Origin: an uncultured Hyphomicrobium sp.
GTDB taxonomy: Bacteria > Pseudomonadota > Alphaproteobacteria > Rhizobiales > Hyphomicrobiaceae
Assembly: GCF_902826555.1 (NCBI RefSeq)
Contig: NZ_CADEFI010000010.1
Span: forward strand, 6,826-70,825
Direction: 5' to 3'
DNA length: 64,000 nucleotides
Part shown: one piece after another, positions 1 to 7,497 of the stretch
How the letters are laid out: the number at the start of each line of letters is the position of its first letter
Numbering within the stretch: the first letter of the stretch is position 1
The notes under the pieces: model-generated
Database searches by the model: none
Told to the model about the DNA's origin: nothing
The model's input: the letters and a program-made list of their open reading frames with translations, nothing else
Position numbers and translations under genes: made by a program

Positions 1-16
1 CTCCGCCAAGCCGGTT

Positions 17-1390
17 ATGCGGGATGCCATGACTCAGACCGTTCCTGTCGTCTCTTCAACCCCTTATCGCCAATCGATCGCCGGGTGCCTTGCGGGTGCC
101 ATCGGCGAACACGGGCTCACCGAATCCGAGCTCGGGTGGTGGCTCGAAAAGCTCGCGCCCGCCCTGCACGACCTCAAGGCCGACTACGCGTCCGGGCGTC
201 TGCCGCTGCTCAAGATCGCCGAGGACACGTCCGATCTCGATCAGGCAGAGGCCGCGCTCGACACGCTCTCGGACGGCGCCGAAACCATCGTCTTCTTCGG
301 CACCGGGGGCTCGGGCCTCGGCGGCCAGACGCTGGCGCAGCTCGGCGGCTGGAATTTGCCCGGCGTCTCCTGTTGCTCGGAGGGGAGCCGCAGGAACCGG
401 CCGCGCACGCGCTTCTACGACAATCTCGATCCGCTGACGCTTTCGGCCGGGCTCGCACGGCTCAATCTCGCGAAAACACGCTTCGTCGTGACCTCGAAAT
501 CAGGCGGGACGACGGAGACACTGGCGCAGCTGATTGCGACGCTTGCCGTGATCAAGGATGCCGGTCTCGAAAGCCACATTCCGCAGATGTTTCTCGGCGT
601 CACGGAGCCTGACAAGCCCGGCAAGCCGAACGGACTGCGAGCGCTGCTCGGCAGCTTCAGCGTGCCGATGCTCGACCATCATACGGGCATCGGCGGACGC
701 TTCTCGTGCCTCACCAACGTCGGGCTCATTCCGGCGCTGGCGCGGGGGCTCGATGCGCGGAAGATCCGGGCGGGCGCGCGCGAGGTGGTGGACGGACTCG
801 TCTCGGCATCGTTTCCGGCGGCCTTCGCTCCGGCGATCGGCGCGGCGACAGCGGTCGGGCTGTCGAAGGAACGCGGCATCCGCACGCTGGTGATGATGCC
901 GTACAACGACCGCCTCGGCCGCTTCTCGGAATGGTACGTGCAGCTATGGGCGGAAAGCCTCGGCAAGGGTGGCGAGGGTACCACGCCCGTGCCGGCGCTC
1001 GGCCCCGTGGACCAGCACAGCCAGCTTCAACTTTTCATGGACGGACCGCGCGAGATCGCGGTGACGGTCTTGCGCGTGGCAAGCCGCGGGCAGGGCCCTG
1101 TGCTGGATGCGACGATGGCAGCGCTCGCCGGGCAGGCGTTTCTCGGCGGCAAGACCGTCGGCGACGTGGTGGACGCGCAGGCGCATGCCATCACGGAGGC
1201 TTTGACGCAGGCGGGGCGGCCGGTGCGCACGTTCGACGTCGAGACGCTCGATGAGCGCTCGATGGGCGCGCTGCTCATGCATTTCATGATCGAGACCATT
1301 CTCGCCGGGCGCCTGCTCGGGCTCGATCCGTTCGATCAACCGGCCGTGGAGCTGGCGAAGACGCTGACGCGGGAGCGTCTCGCGCGCTAA
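17..1390 (+). CDS. pgi: Glucose-6-phosphate isomerase
   Basis: Cytoplasmic enzyme interconverting glucose-6-phosphate and fructose-6-phosphate at the entry of glycolysis/gluconeogenesis. The sugar-isomerase fold is visible: a phosphate-binding glycine-rich stretch (VFFGTGGSGLGGQTL, about residue 91), the SKSGGTTET motif near residue 160, GGRFSCLTNVG near 225, and a C-terminal helix typical of PGI. At 457 aa it is the short bacterial form rather than the ~550-aa enterobacterial form. A second ATG at 29 is preceded by GGGATGCC and may be the real start; the frame is also open to the left edge, so an upstream start outside the window cannot be excluded. A hairpin terminator follows immediately. 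Confidence 0.93.
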   Translation: MRDAMTQTVPVVSSTPYRQSIAGCLAGAIGEHGLTESELGWWLEKLAPALHDLKADYASGRLPLLKIAEDTSDLDQAEAALDTLSDGAETIVFFGTGGSGLGGQTLAQLGGWNLPGVSCCSEGSRRNRPRTRFYDNLDPLTLSAGLARLNLAKTRFVVTSKSGGTTETLAQLIATLAVIKDAGLESHIPQMFLGVTEPDKPGKPNGLRALLGSFSVPMLDHHTGIGGRFSCLTNVGLIPALARGLDARKIRAGAREVVDGLVSASFPAAFAPAIGAATAVGLSKERGIRTLVMMPYNDRLGRFSEWYVQLWAESLGKGGEGTTPVPALGPVDQHSQLQLFMDGPREIAVTVLRVASRGQGPVLDATMAALAGQAFLGGKTVGDVVDAQAHAITEALTQAGRPVRTFDVETLDERSMGALLMHFMIETILAGRLLGLDPFDQPAVELAKTLTRERLAR

Positions 1391-1417
1391 CAGACCGTGT
1401 GCCCGTTCCATGGGGCG

Positions 1418-1444
1418 CGCCGCAACCTCAGTTGCGGCGATTTT
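1418..1444 (+). terminator. Rho-independent terminator after pgi
   Basis: A 9-bp perfect stem (CGCCGCAAC at 1418-1426, GTTGCGGCG at 1431-1439) with a CTCA loop is followed by ATTTT. It lies 28 bp after the pgi stop and overlaps the last codons of the convergent response regulator gene, so the same bases serve as coding sequence on the other strand. Confidence 0.6.
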
Positions 1445-2045
1445 CGATGGAGAAGCGGATGAGGTCGGACGTGCGCGGCAGGTCCAGCTTCTCCTTGATG
1501 CGCCCGCATGAATTGGCGACGGTCTTGTAGGCAATCCCGATCGCGTCGGCGATGCCTTGCAGGCTCTTGCCCTCGCCGAGCATGCGCAGGATCTCGATCT
1601 CCCGGTTGGTGAGCTTGCGCAACGGATCCTCGGAGCGCACGCTGCTCATGACAAGCTCACCGGCCATGCTGCTGTCGAGGTAGCGCTGCCCTTCGGCAAC
1701 GCGCTGCACGGCCGTCAGGAGCTCGTCGCTGCCTGCGCTTTTGCATACGTATCCGTAGGCGCCGGCCTTCAATGCGCGGTTGGCATAGATGGGCTCGGCG
1801 TGCATCGAGAACATCAGGATGCGAAGCGAAGGACTTTCGATGCGAAGCCGGCGCAATAGCTCGAGCCCGCTCGCGCCTTCAAGATTGATGTCGAGGATGA
1901 CCACATCCGGGCTTTCCTTGCGTGCAAGCGTCAGAGCCTCGTGGGCGGTCGCCGCTTCAAGCACCGCGTAGCTCGGGATTGTCGACAGGAGGCGTTGCAC
2001 TCCCTGCCGAACGACGGCGTGATCGTCGACGACGAGTATCTTCAT
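1428..2045 (-). CDS. NarL/FixJ-family response regulator
   Basis: Two-component response regulator of 205 aa. The N-terminal receiver domain has the acidic pair near residue 7 (VVDDHAVV), the phospho-acceptor Asp in VVILDINLEGASG (about residue 51) and the conserved Lys near 102 (CKSAG). The C-terminal LuxR-type helix-turn-helix spans about 140-200 (LTNREIEILRMLGEGKS...). The start overlaps the kinase stop by 4 nt (ATGA), so the two are translationally coupled and very likely form one signalling pair. Target genes are not evident; the odd dyad upstream of the kinase gene may be an autoregulatory site. Confidence 0.9.
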   Translation of the reverse strand: MKILVVDDHAVVRQGVQRLLSTIPSYAVLEAATAHEALTLARKESPDVVILDINLEGASGLELLRRLRIESPSLRILMFSMHAEPIYANRALKAGAYGYVCKSAGSDELLTAVQRVAEGQRYLDSSMAGELVMSSVRSEDPLRKLTNREIEILRMLGEGKSLQGIADAIGIAYKTVANSCGRIKEKLDLPRTSDLIRFSIENRRN

Positions 2046-3466
2046 GTGCTTTCCCTCGTATCTGCCGATCCGTCTAAAGCGGCAAAACTTTCCCGTATTG
2101 GCAGCCGGACATCCACTATCACCCCTGCCCGATCATCCCGATTCCCGACTTCAACGGTTCCTCCGAGCGCGGTCACGCGCTCGCGCATGGCGATGAGGCC
2201 GAAGCCGCTCGACAGGCTCGCGGGCTTGAGGCCGCCGCCATCGTCGCGAACGAGAACGCTGACGTTCTCCTTGGCGTCATGCACGGCGACATCGATCTCC
2301 GTGGGGGCGCCGTGTTTCAGCGCGTTGCTGATCGCCTCGCGGACGATGCCGTGAATGACTGCGTCCAGTTTCTGGCCGTAGCTGCGGTCCGTCACATCGA
2401 CATTGAACGCAACATCGGGGTTGCGGAGCTGCCAGGAGGCGACCAGCGTTTCTATGGCGTTGGCGAGACCGAGTTCCAAGTGCACGGCCGGGCGCAGGCG
2501 CCCAAGGATCGACTTCACATGCTTTTTCATGTGGGTCACGGCATCGCGAATGGATTCCACGCGAGCGGTCAGCGCGTCGGGGGCGGTCTGGTCGTTCTCC
2601 ACCATTTGCCGGATGCTCGATGCGTCGACATCCACGGCGAACAGGAATGGGCTCACCTCGTCGTGCAGGTCGCGCGCGAGATCAGCGCGCTCCTCCTCCT
2701 GCACGGTGGCGAGCTGATCGTTGAGCTGCTGGTTGCGCCGCTCCATGTGGCCGAGCCGGCCCGCCATCTCGTTGAAGCCGGCGCAGAGCTTGGCAAGCTC
2801 GGTCGGGCCACCTTCAGCGACACGCACCCCATAGTCGCCGCCGCCGAGCTGCTCGAAGGCGGCCGACAGTTTCGGCAACGGCTCAAGCGCGCGCCGCAGG
2901 GTGATATAGATCAGGATCGAGACCAGCGCGCAGAAGCCGAACAGAATGGCGAGCTTGAGCAGGAAATCGTCCCAGACCTCACCGACCTCGCCGCGCTGCT
3001 CCGCCTCCAGCTCGATCATGCCGTAGGTTGTCAAACCTTCGGGTAGTGGTATGCGAATGACCTCGGGCGGCCGGGCAATGAGGCTGTAGAACCATTCAGG
3101 CAACTCTTCGGCCGGTGCGACGAAACTCGAGATGCGGGCGCCGATCGGCTCGGGCTCGACGAAGGTGGCTTTCACGTGCCGGTTGCCGTCGAACACGCGG
3201 ACGAGACGCACGAGCTGCATGCGAGGATCGTCATCGTGGGCGATCTCCTGCACGACCTTGCGCACCGTTCTCTCGGCGATCGAGAGGGCGGCGCTGACTT
3301 CGGTCTCGACCTTGTTGGCTGCCTGCCAATAGGTGATCAGGCCGCTGAGAACGAGGCTCAACACGAGCACGATGGAGATGTTGCGAATGATGGTCGCGCT
3401 CAGGGATTCGGATTGGCGCGGTCCGAACGGATTGGCGTGTCTCATCTGCTCGATCAGTCGCGACAT
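2042..3466 (-). CDS. NarX-like membrane sensor histidine kinase
   Basis: Sensor kinase of 474 aa, partner of the overlapping NarL-type regulator. Visible order: TM1 (about 25-45, IVLVLSLVLSGLITYW), a ~115-residue periplasmic sensor region, TM2 (LAILFGFCALVSILIYITL), a HAMP linker, a HisKA_3 dimerisation/phosphorylation helix with the His in ARDLHDEVSP, and a HATPase_c domain with the N box (EAISNALKHG) and DDGGGL. The ATG at 3466 is chosen because TM1 then lies close to the N-terminus; the frame is open upstream to 3589, but that stretch is low-quality coding. The ligand is unknown. Confidence 0.88.
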   Translation of the reverse strand: MSRLIEQMRHANPFGPRQSESLSATIIRNISIVLVLSLVLSGLITYWQAANKVETEVSAALSIAERTVRKVVQEIAHDDDPRMQLVRLVRVFDGNRHVKATFVEPEPIGARISSFVAPAEELPEWFYSLIARPPEVIRIPLPEGLTTYGMIELEAEQRGEVGEVWDDFLLKLAILFGFCALVSILIYITLRRALEPLPKLSAAFEQLGGGDYGVRVAEGGPTELAKLCAGFNEMAGRLGHMERRNQQLNDQLATVQEEERADLARDLHDEVSPFLFAVDVDASSIRQMVENDQTAPDALTARVESIRDAVTHMKKHVKSILGRLRPAVHLELGLANAIETLVASWQLRNPDVAFNVDVTDRSYGQKLDAVIHGIVREAISNALKHGAPTEIDVAVHDAKENVSVLVRDDGGGLKPASLSSGFGLIAMRERVTALGGTVEVGNRDDRAGVIVDVRLPIRESFAALDGSADTREST

Positions 3467-3573
3467 GGCTCTATCCGGCAGCCGGCACCGCGATGGCGAG
3501 CGCCCCTGGCAAAGGGAACGATCACCCGGACAAAACGGGAAAGGTGCGGTGTGTGTCTCATGCAGACTTGGAA

Positions 3574-3600
3574 TGTAACAAGGTAACATCTCCTATGTTA
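3574..3600. promoter_or_regulatory. Repeated TAACA half-sites with a palindrome upstream of the kinase operon
   Basis: TGTAACA (3574-3580), GGTAACAT (3582-3589) and the inverted ATGTTA (3595-3600) lie close together; TAACAT-CTCCT-ATGTTA at 3584-3600 is a perfect 6-bp dyad around 5 bp. The site is about 110-135 bp upstream of the sensor-kinase start in an AT-rich patch. It could be the operator of the adjacent NarL-type regulator; that is inference. Confidence 0.35.
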
Positions 3601-3782
3601 TAAATTGTCGGATCACGCAAGGGCCGGCCAGCACAATTGCGGCTTTTGGGTCAACGAGCCGGCCAAGGGAAATGCCGGGCCCGGACCGCCGCAGGCCGAC
3701 CGCACGGCATCTCCCGGAAGATCAGGGCCCGGGCGGGTCGTTAACGAGCCACCGGACCCGGAGCGGATAGGGATCCGCCAAG

Positions 3783-3811
3783 AAAAAGCCCCCGAACCGC
3801 GGGGGCTTTTT
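3783..3811 (-). terminator. Strong rho-independent terminator (bidirectional shape)
   Basis: A 12-bp perfect stem (3783-3794 with 3800-3811) around a 5-nt loop, GC-rich in the middle, with an A5 tract on one side and a T5 tract on the other, so it can terminate transcription from either side. It sits 30 bp after the stop of the minus-strand repeat-containing secreted protein. The 3467-3840 interval otherwise holds only the upstream region of the sensor kinase. Confidence 0.85.
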
Positions 3812-3840
3812 CCAATGAGGCGCGAAGGCCGGCAAGGCAG

Positions 3841-4221
3841 CTATTCGGGCTCGGTCGGCACACGTGCGCTCGGATTGGATCCGGCGTCGGGATCGGCCGG
3901 GTTGATATTGCTCGGTGCCATTTGCTGGTTCTCGTTGGTGTTGGGATCGGCCGGGATGCCTGCGGGGCTCTGGTACCCCAGGCCTCCTTCACCGGCACCG
4001 GCACCCTCAGCGGCCGATCCGGTTCCGGGTGGCGAGGTCGGAACACGTGCCTCAGGATCGGCGCCGGCCGCGGGATCGGTGGGATTGCCGACGCTCGGGC
4101 CCGGCTGCTGGTTCTCATTGGTCGTAGGGTCGGCCGGGCTACCGGCCGGTGATTGTGCGAAAGCGGACGCTGTTCCAAGCGTCAAAGCGAGTGCCGCGAG
4201 CAGGGATGTGGTCTTGGTCAT
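3841..4221 (-). CDS. Small secreted protein made of two tandem ~43-residue repeats
   Basis: Hypothetical exported protein of 126 aa. An N-terminal signal peptide (MTKTTSLLAALALTLGTASAFAQ) is followed by two copies of a Pro/Ala/Asn-rich unit: both carry SPAG-xPADPxTNENQQ, then NPxDPxAGxxPxARVPT. No enzymatic domain is seen and the mature part looks disordered. ATG 4221 is preceded by GAAGGATGGACC, a good ribosome site; longer in-frame starts lack one. It follows the NepR-like ORF by 78 bp and may share its transcript. A second small secreted protein with a similar duplicated plan lies at 6913. Function unknown. Confidence 0.72.
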   Translation of the reverse strand: MTKTTSLLAALALTLGTASAFAQSPAGSPADPTTNENQQPGPSVGNPTDPAAGADPEARVPTSPPGTGSAAEGAGAGEGGLGYQSPAGIPADPNTNENQQMAPSNINPADPDAGSNPSARVPTEPE

Positions 4222-4299
4222 GGTCCATCCTTCGTTGTTGCCGTTGGTCCTCCCTCTCAACGAAACCCGCCCTTCGCCGGCAAGTTCCGCCGCAAGTCG

Positions 4300-4518
4300 T
4301 CAGCGAGATATCGATGGCGCGGCACCGGGCATGTACGACGTCGATTCGTCGTCGGGCAATGCATTGCCACTCGCGGCGCTCCGTCCCTCCTCGGATCGTT
4401 GCAGCTGCTCCATACAGACGGCGATTCTGGAGGGGATTGTCTGCTCGTCCTGCTGATAGATCCTCCGCAACCGCGTGCCGAACGTCCTCGCCATCTCCGT
4501 CCCAAAATTCCGCTCCAT
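4300..4518 (-). CDS. Small protein resembling NepR anti-sigma factors
   Basis: ORF of 72 aa. The core FGTRLRRIYQQ...TIPSRIAVCMEQLQ (about residues 13-40) recalls the two helices of NepR, the anti-sigma factor that holds EcfG in the alphaproteobacterial general stress response (pattern LRRIY...PIPDRFLDLLEQL). The match is partial: the usual DRFLDLL is replaced by SRIAVCM. The ATG has GGAG 8 nt upstream (ACGGAGACGAGCC). A GGAAC-N16-CGAT element lies about 60 bp upstream. No phyR or ecfG is in the window. It could instead be an unrelated small hypothetical protein; coding status is moderate and function is tentative. Confidence 0.5.
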   Translation of the reverse strand: MERNFGTEMARTFGTRLRRIYQQDEQTIPSRIAVCMEQLQRSEEGRSAASGNALPDDESTSYMPGAAPSISR

Positions 4519-4578
4519 GGCTCGTCTCCGTGTGCCGCTTTCTTTTGGAGGCGTCCCTGTTGTTGCGCCTAAGCTTCC

Positions 4579-4604
4579 AATCGAGACCGATGGGCGACGG
4601 TTCC
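4579..4604 (-). promoter_or_regulatory. Candidate sigma-EcfG promoter
   Basis: On the minus strand GGAAC (4604-4600) is separated by 16 nt from CGATT (4583-4579), close to the EcfG consensus GGAAC-N16/17-CGTT with one mismatch. It is oriented toward the NepR-like ORF, 60 bp from its start. EcfG-dependent promoters in front of nepR genes are known in alphaproteobacteria; assignment here is inference. Confidence 0.4.
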
Positions 4605-4707
4605 TCGTGAAACATTGCAAATTTGTATGCTGGCAGCGGGCTTTGCGTTTTGGGGCTAGATCGGGCTGGGCGCGGAACCCGCCGCGGCTGGCGGCGTTAA
4701 ATTACCC

Positions 4708-4893
4708 ATGAAGCACACCTCCGATGCACATGATCCGAAGCCATCGCGCCGGCCTGTGCTGCCAAGCCAGCCGGCCGAGCCGCAACGTCCCAACCCGCCG
4801 ATCGAGCCCAGCGGTGATACGGAATTGCCGGTCGACGCTCCGCCCGAGGAGGTGGAACGACATCCGGATCCCCGATCCCGTGACACGCTTTGA
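4708..4893 (+). CDS. Small proline-rich hypothetical protein
   Basis: Open frame of 61 aa rich in Pro, Glu, Asp and Arg (LPSQPAEPQRPNPPIEP...), with no signal peptide or membrane segment. Composition resembles small disordered proteins that are common in this order, but no clear ribosome-binding site precedes the ATG and no domain is recognised. It ends 56 bp before the 3' end of the convergent pyrophosphatase gene. Coding status is uncertain. Confidence 0.35.
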   Translation: MKHTSDAHDPKPSRRPVLPSQPAEPQRPNPPIEPSGDTELPVDAPPEEVERHPDPRSRDTL

Positions 4894-4949
4894 CCCAACG
4901 CGGCTCGCTGTCGTGAAAGCGCCTCTCTGCAGTAGCTCCGCCGCTCCGG

Positions 4950-5462
4950 TCAGATGCGCGTCTTGTGGAGGTACACCTCCGCCGCCGCTGCGTCCTGCCA
5001 GCCGGTGATGCGCGCGTCCTTGTCGGTGAAAAGGGTGGCGTTGAGGAAGAAGGTTTCGAGCTCCGCCTTGACGCGGTCGGTGAGCTCAACGCCGATCTGA
5101 AGCACGTTGCCGCCTTCCCAGGCCGGAGCCAGGATGAGGCGCGGGTTTCCGACGCGGCCTTTCGATCCTTTCTGATCGATGGAGACCAGGGCCAGACACC
5201 GGCAGGGCAGCACGGCTCCCGGGAAGCTCGCGTGGCTGTGCAGGCAGAGCGCGTCGACCGGATCGCCATCCTCGCTCAGCGTGCCGGGCACGAAGCCCCA
5301 ATCGAATGGATAGGTGACGCCTGCAGCAAGGCTGCGGGAAACGGTGAAGATCCCCTTTTTCTCATCGAGCTTGAACTTGATCGCAGAGCCGCGCGGCGTT
5401 TCCACCACCATCTGCACGCGCCCCTTGGCGTCGAAAGGCTCAAGCTCGAGCAACGGCGACAT
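4950..5462 (-). CDS. ppa: Inorganic pyrophosphatase (family I)
   Basis: Soluble Mg-dependent pyrophosphatase hydrolysing PPi to two phosphates, pulling biosynthetic reactions forward. The 170-aa product shows the family signature EDGDPVDAL near residues 63-71, with the metal-binding aspartates, the KFKLDEKKG segment and YPFDWGFVPGT upstream. The start at 5462 is preferred because CGGAG lies 5 nt before the ATG; an in-frame ATG at 5486 would add 8 residues. The sequence is more divergent than the classical alphaproteobacterial Ppa (for example PAWEGGNVLQIG in the C-terminal half), so a second, accessory pyrophosphatase is possible. Confidence 0.85.
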   Translation of the reverse strand: MSPLLELEPFDAKGRVQMVVETPRGSAIKFKLDEKKGIFTVSRSLAAGVTYPFDWGFVPGTLSEDGDPVDALCLHSHASFPGAVLPCRCLALVSIDQKGSKGRVGNPRLILAPAWEGGNVLQIGVELTDRVKAELETFFLNATLFTDKDARITGWQDAAAAEVYLHKTRI

Positions 5463-5542
5463 GCGTACTCCGACTGGCATCCACATTCCTCATACCACGC
5501 CAATACGGACGATCGATGTCTGGATTGGCGGAGAGGAGATGA

Positions 5543-5689
5543 TCAACGCGCCTTCTCATCGCTCGCGGCCGGTAGATCGGCGGGCGACTCCTCGGGCGCC
5601 TCGGAATTCTCCATCTTGGACGTCGAGTAGCTGAAGAAGGCGACTGCGACGAGTGCCAAGAGCGCTCCCCAGATCAACAATTTCCTCAT
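5543..5689 (-). CDS. 48-aa single-pass membrane protein
   Basis: Short ORF translating as MRKLLIWGALLALVAVAFF followed by SYSTSKMENSEAPEESP and an acidic/Pro tail ending DEKAR. One N-terminal hydrophobic helix (about 4-20) with a short basic cap suggests a membrane-anchored or cleaved small protein with an acidic periplasmic tail. GAGGA stands 5 nt before the ATG. It lies 80 bp upstream of the pyrophosphatase start on the same strand. No family recognised; coding status is supported by the hydrophobic profile and ribosome site only. Confidence 0.5.
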   Translation of the reverse strand: MRKLLIWGALLALVAVAFFSYSTSKMENSEAPEESPADLPAASDEKAR

Positions 5690-5919
5690 TGCGTCCTCGC
5701 CTCTCCGTTTTCAGCGCACGTTTCCAGGATGCACCCAGCGCAGAACTTACGCTTCCGGTTTTTCCTTTCGGAGCGGAATGGAAAAACTTTGATCGGCGCA
5801 GACGACCGGGAAGCCATTAGGTCTGTGTCAAGTGCGCGAGACTTGAGCTATACATCTTCGATTATCGAAATTTGTCACAAGTACAATATTTGGGTCGCGT
5901 CGATTTGTGGAGGTCGGGC

Positions 5920-6444
5920 ATGTCTCTCAAAGCACGTTCAGATCGCTTGTTCAAATTGGAAGCCGTACAAACTCAGAAGCCGAAGCGTAAGCTTTTCGAT
6001 CGCATCGTTGCACCAAGCCTTTCTCAGGAAGAAGCCTTTCTGGCCATTCTGATCGGAGCGTCGCGGGCCGACGGCACGGTCAGTCCCGAGGAGTCGCAAG
6101 AACTCGCCGCCCTGACGGGCCGGACGAAGACCCTTTCGAGCCTTAGCGTTGCGCGTGTTTCGGATATCCGCCGGAAGATCGAGCAGATGATCGACCGCGA
6201 CGGTCTCGACAAAGTGCTCGGCGCGGCCTGCAATGCAATTCTGAATGACGGCGGCAGGGATCCCGAAGACGTGCGCACCAAGGCGGAATCCATGCTGGCG
6301 CACGCAATCGATATCGTCTTTGCCGATCGCGAGCTGCACGAGAATGAGCAGGACTACATTGAGGAGCTCGCGCGCCAGCTTGCGATCTCCGAGGACCGCG
6401 TTCGCGAGATCGCATCGGTGATCGAGATCAAGAACGCGTTCTAG
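5920..6444 (+). CDS. TerB-like (tellurite-resistance B fold) protein
   Basis: Cytoplasmic alpha-helical protein of 174 aa resembling the TerB family: an acidic core with repeated helix patterns (ILIGASRADGTVSPEESQELAAL, and DIVFADRELHENEQDYIEELARQL near the C-terminus, both with the D-G/D-R-E-L-x-x-x-E metal-binding-like motif). GGAGGT 7 nt before ATG 5920 sets the start. TerB-like proteins are linked to envelope stress, but housekeeping paralogues are common, so tellurite resistance should not be assumed. No other ter genes are nearby. Confidence 0.75.
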   Translation: MSLKARSDRLFKLEAVQTQKPKRKLFDRIVAPSLSQEEAFLAILIGASRADGTVSPEESQELAALTGRTKTLSSLSVARVSDIRRKIEQMIDRDGLDKVLGAACNAILNDGGRDPEDVRTKAESMLAHAIDIVFADRELHENEQDYIEELARQLAISEDRVREIASVIEIKNAF

Positions 6445-6494
6445 CGTAGCGACACAGTGGCCGCTTCGGCGCGCGAAACCGAAAGGCCAGAAGA

Positions 6495-6521
6495 ATTCGG
6501 CCCGCCCACGGCGGGCCGAAT
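6495..6521. terminator. Perfect 12-bp hairpin between TerB-like gene and tRNA
   Basis: ATTCGGCCCGCC (6495-6506), loop CAC, GGCGGGCCGAAT (6510-6521). There is no strong T tract on either strand, so it may act as a convergent terminator or a transcript-stabilising stem for the TerB-like gene and the tRNA. Confidence 0.5.
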
Positions 6522-6556
6522 GAGACGGGAGAAGGGGCTCAAGCGCTTGAAAAGAA

Positions 6557-6631
6557 TGGAGCGGGCGAAGGGAATCGAACCCTCGACATTCAGCTTGGGA
6601 AGCTGACGTTCTACCTCTGAACTACACCCGC
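6557..6631 (-). tRNA. tRNA-Gly (anticodon CCC)
   Basis: The minus strand from 6631 folds as a cloverleaf: acceptor GCGGGTG/CGCCCGC, D-arm with GTTCAGAGGTAGAAC, anticodon stem TCAGC/GCTGA around loop TTCCCAA (anticodon CCC), T-arm GAGGG-TTCGATT-CCCTT, discriminator T, and an encoded CCA (6559-6557). It decodes GGG glycine codons. Confidence 0.95.
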
Positions 6632-6912
6632 GCGCGCCGTGAGGGGCGAGGCTCAGACAGATACAAGGCCTGCCTCAAATCCGCAAGGCGGCTGGCGACA
6701 GCGGGTCCCTCGCACAGACATCGCGCATCCTGACGCACGGCATGTGGTCGCGGCGCCTCGAACCGCGAAACGGCGGGCTTTTCAGGCCGGTTTGCGCGGT
6801 CACGCCTGCGTGACTCGATTGTGCGGCGCACGTCGGGGAACCGGCGACGAGCGGCGGGATTATTCGTGCACAGCTACCGCAGAAGGTGGCAGCAATGCAT
6901 AAGGAGGAATCA

Positions 6913-7338
6913 ATGTTCCTTTCCAAGAAGGTGCTCATGAGCGGCATCGCCGTCGCTGTGCTGGCGACCCCGGCGCTGGCCGAGGATCGGTCCACGGGCA
7001 AGCAGAAAGAGCAGTACATCTATCAGCAGAGCCAGGAGCAGGGGCTCGGCGCCGAGAAGGGCGCTATTGGCGCCACCAAGCCGAATTCCGGACCGGGCGT
7101 GCAGGGCGCACCCGATACGCGCACGGGTCCCGCAACGCATGCGCCCGGCGGCTCGGCGGCCGGCCCTGATGCCGGCGCCTCGTCCTCTGGCGCTTCGTCC
7201 GGCGAGGCCGGAATGGGGAACAACGCGACCCAGCCCAGCCAGGATTCGAGCGGCGTGCAGGGGTTCCCTGACACGCGCACAGGCCCGGCGACGCGCAGTC
7301 CCGAAGATGCCTCGAAAGGTGCCGGCTCGGCTGAGTAG
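6913..7338 (+). CDS. Small secreted protein with duplicated PDTRTGPAT motif
   Basis: Hypothetical exported protein of 141 aa. The signal peptide MFLSKKVLMSGIAVAVLATPALA is followed by a charged segment and then two copies of a motif GVQGxPDTRTGPATxxP separated by a Gly/Ser/Ala-rich linker. AAGGAGGA at 6901-6908 fixes the start. A strong terminator follows. The design (signal peptide plus two short repeats, low complexity) parallels the protein encoded at 3841-4221, and the two may belong to the same functional class, although sequence similarity is confined to composition. Function unknown. Confidence 0.75.
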   Translation: MFLSKKVLMSGIAVAVLATPALAEDRSTGKQKEQYIYQQSQEQGLGAEKGAIGATKPNSGPGVQGAPDTRTGPATHAPGGSAAGPDAGASSSGASSGEAGMGNNATQPSQDSSGVQGFPDTRTGPATRSPEDASKGAGSAE

Positions 7339-7364
7339 CCGATCGGGATCGTAAACGAGCCTGG

Positions 7365-7391
7365 GGCGCCGGCGAAAGCCGGCGCCTTTTT
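7365..7391 (+). terminator. Rho-independent terminator
   Basis: GGCGCCGGC (7365-7373), GAAA loop, GCCGGCGCC (7378-7386), then T5. Lies 27 bp after the stop of the small secreted protein gene. Confidence 0.9.
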
Positions 7392-7497
7392 CGTGGCACC
7401 GCCGGTCCAAGCGAGTTTCATAGCCGTATTGCAATCCTTCGCTTTAAGGGGCATGACCCCCGCTCCGAGTTGACACTTGTGCAAGGACATCCGCTTC

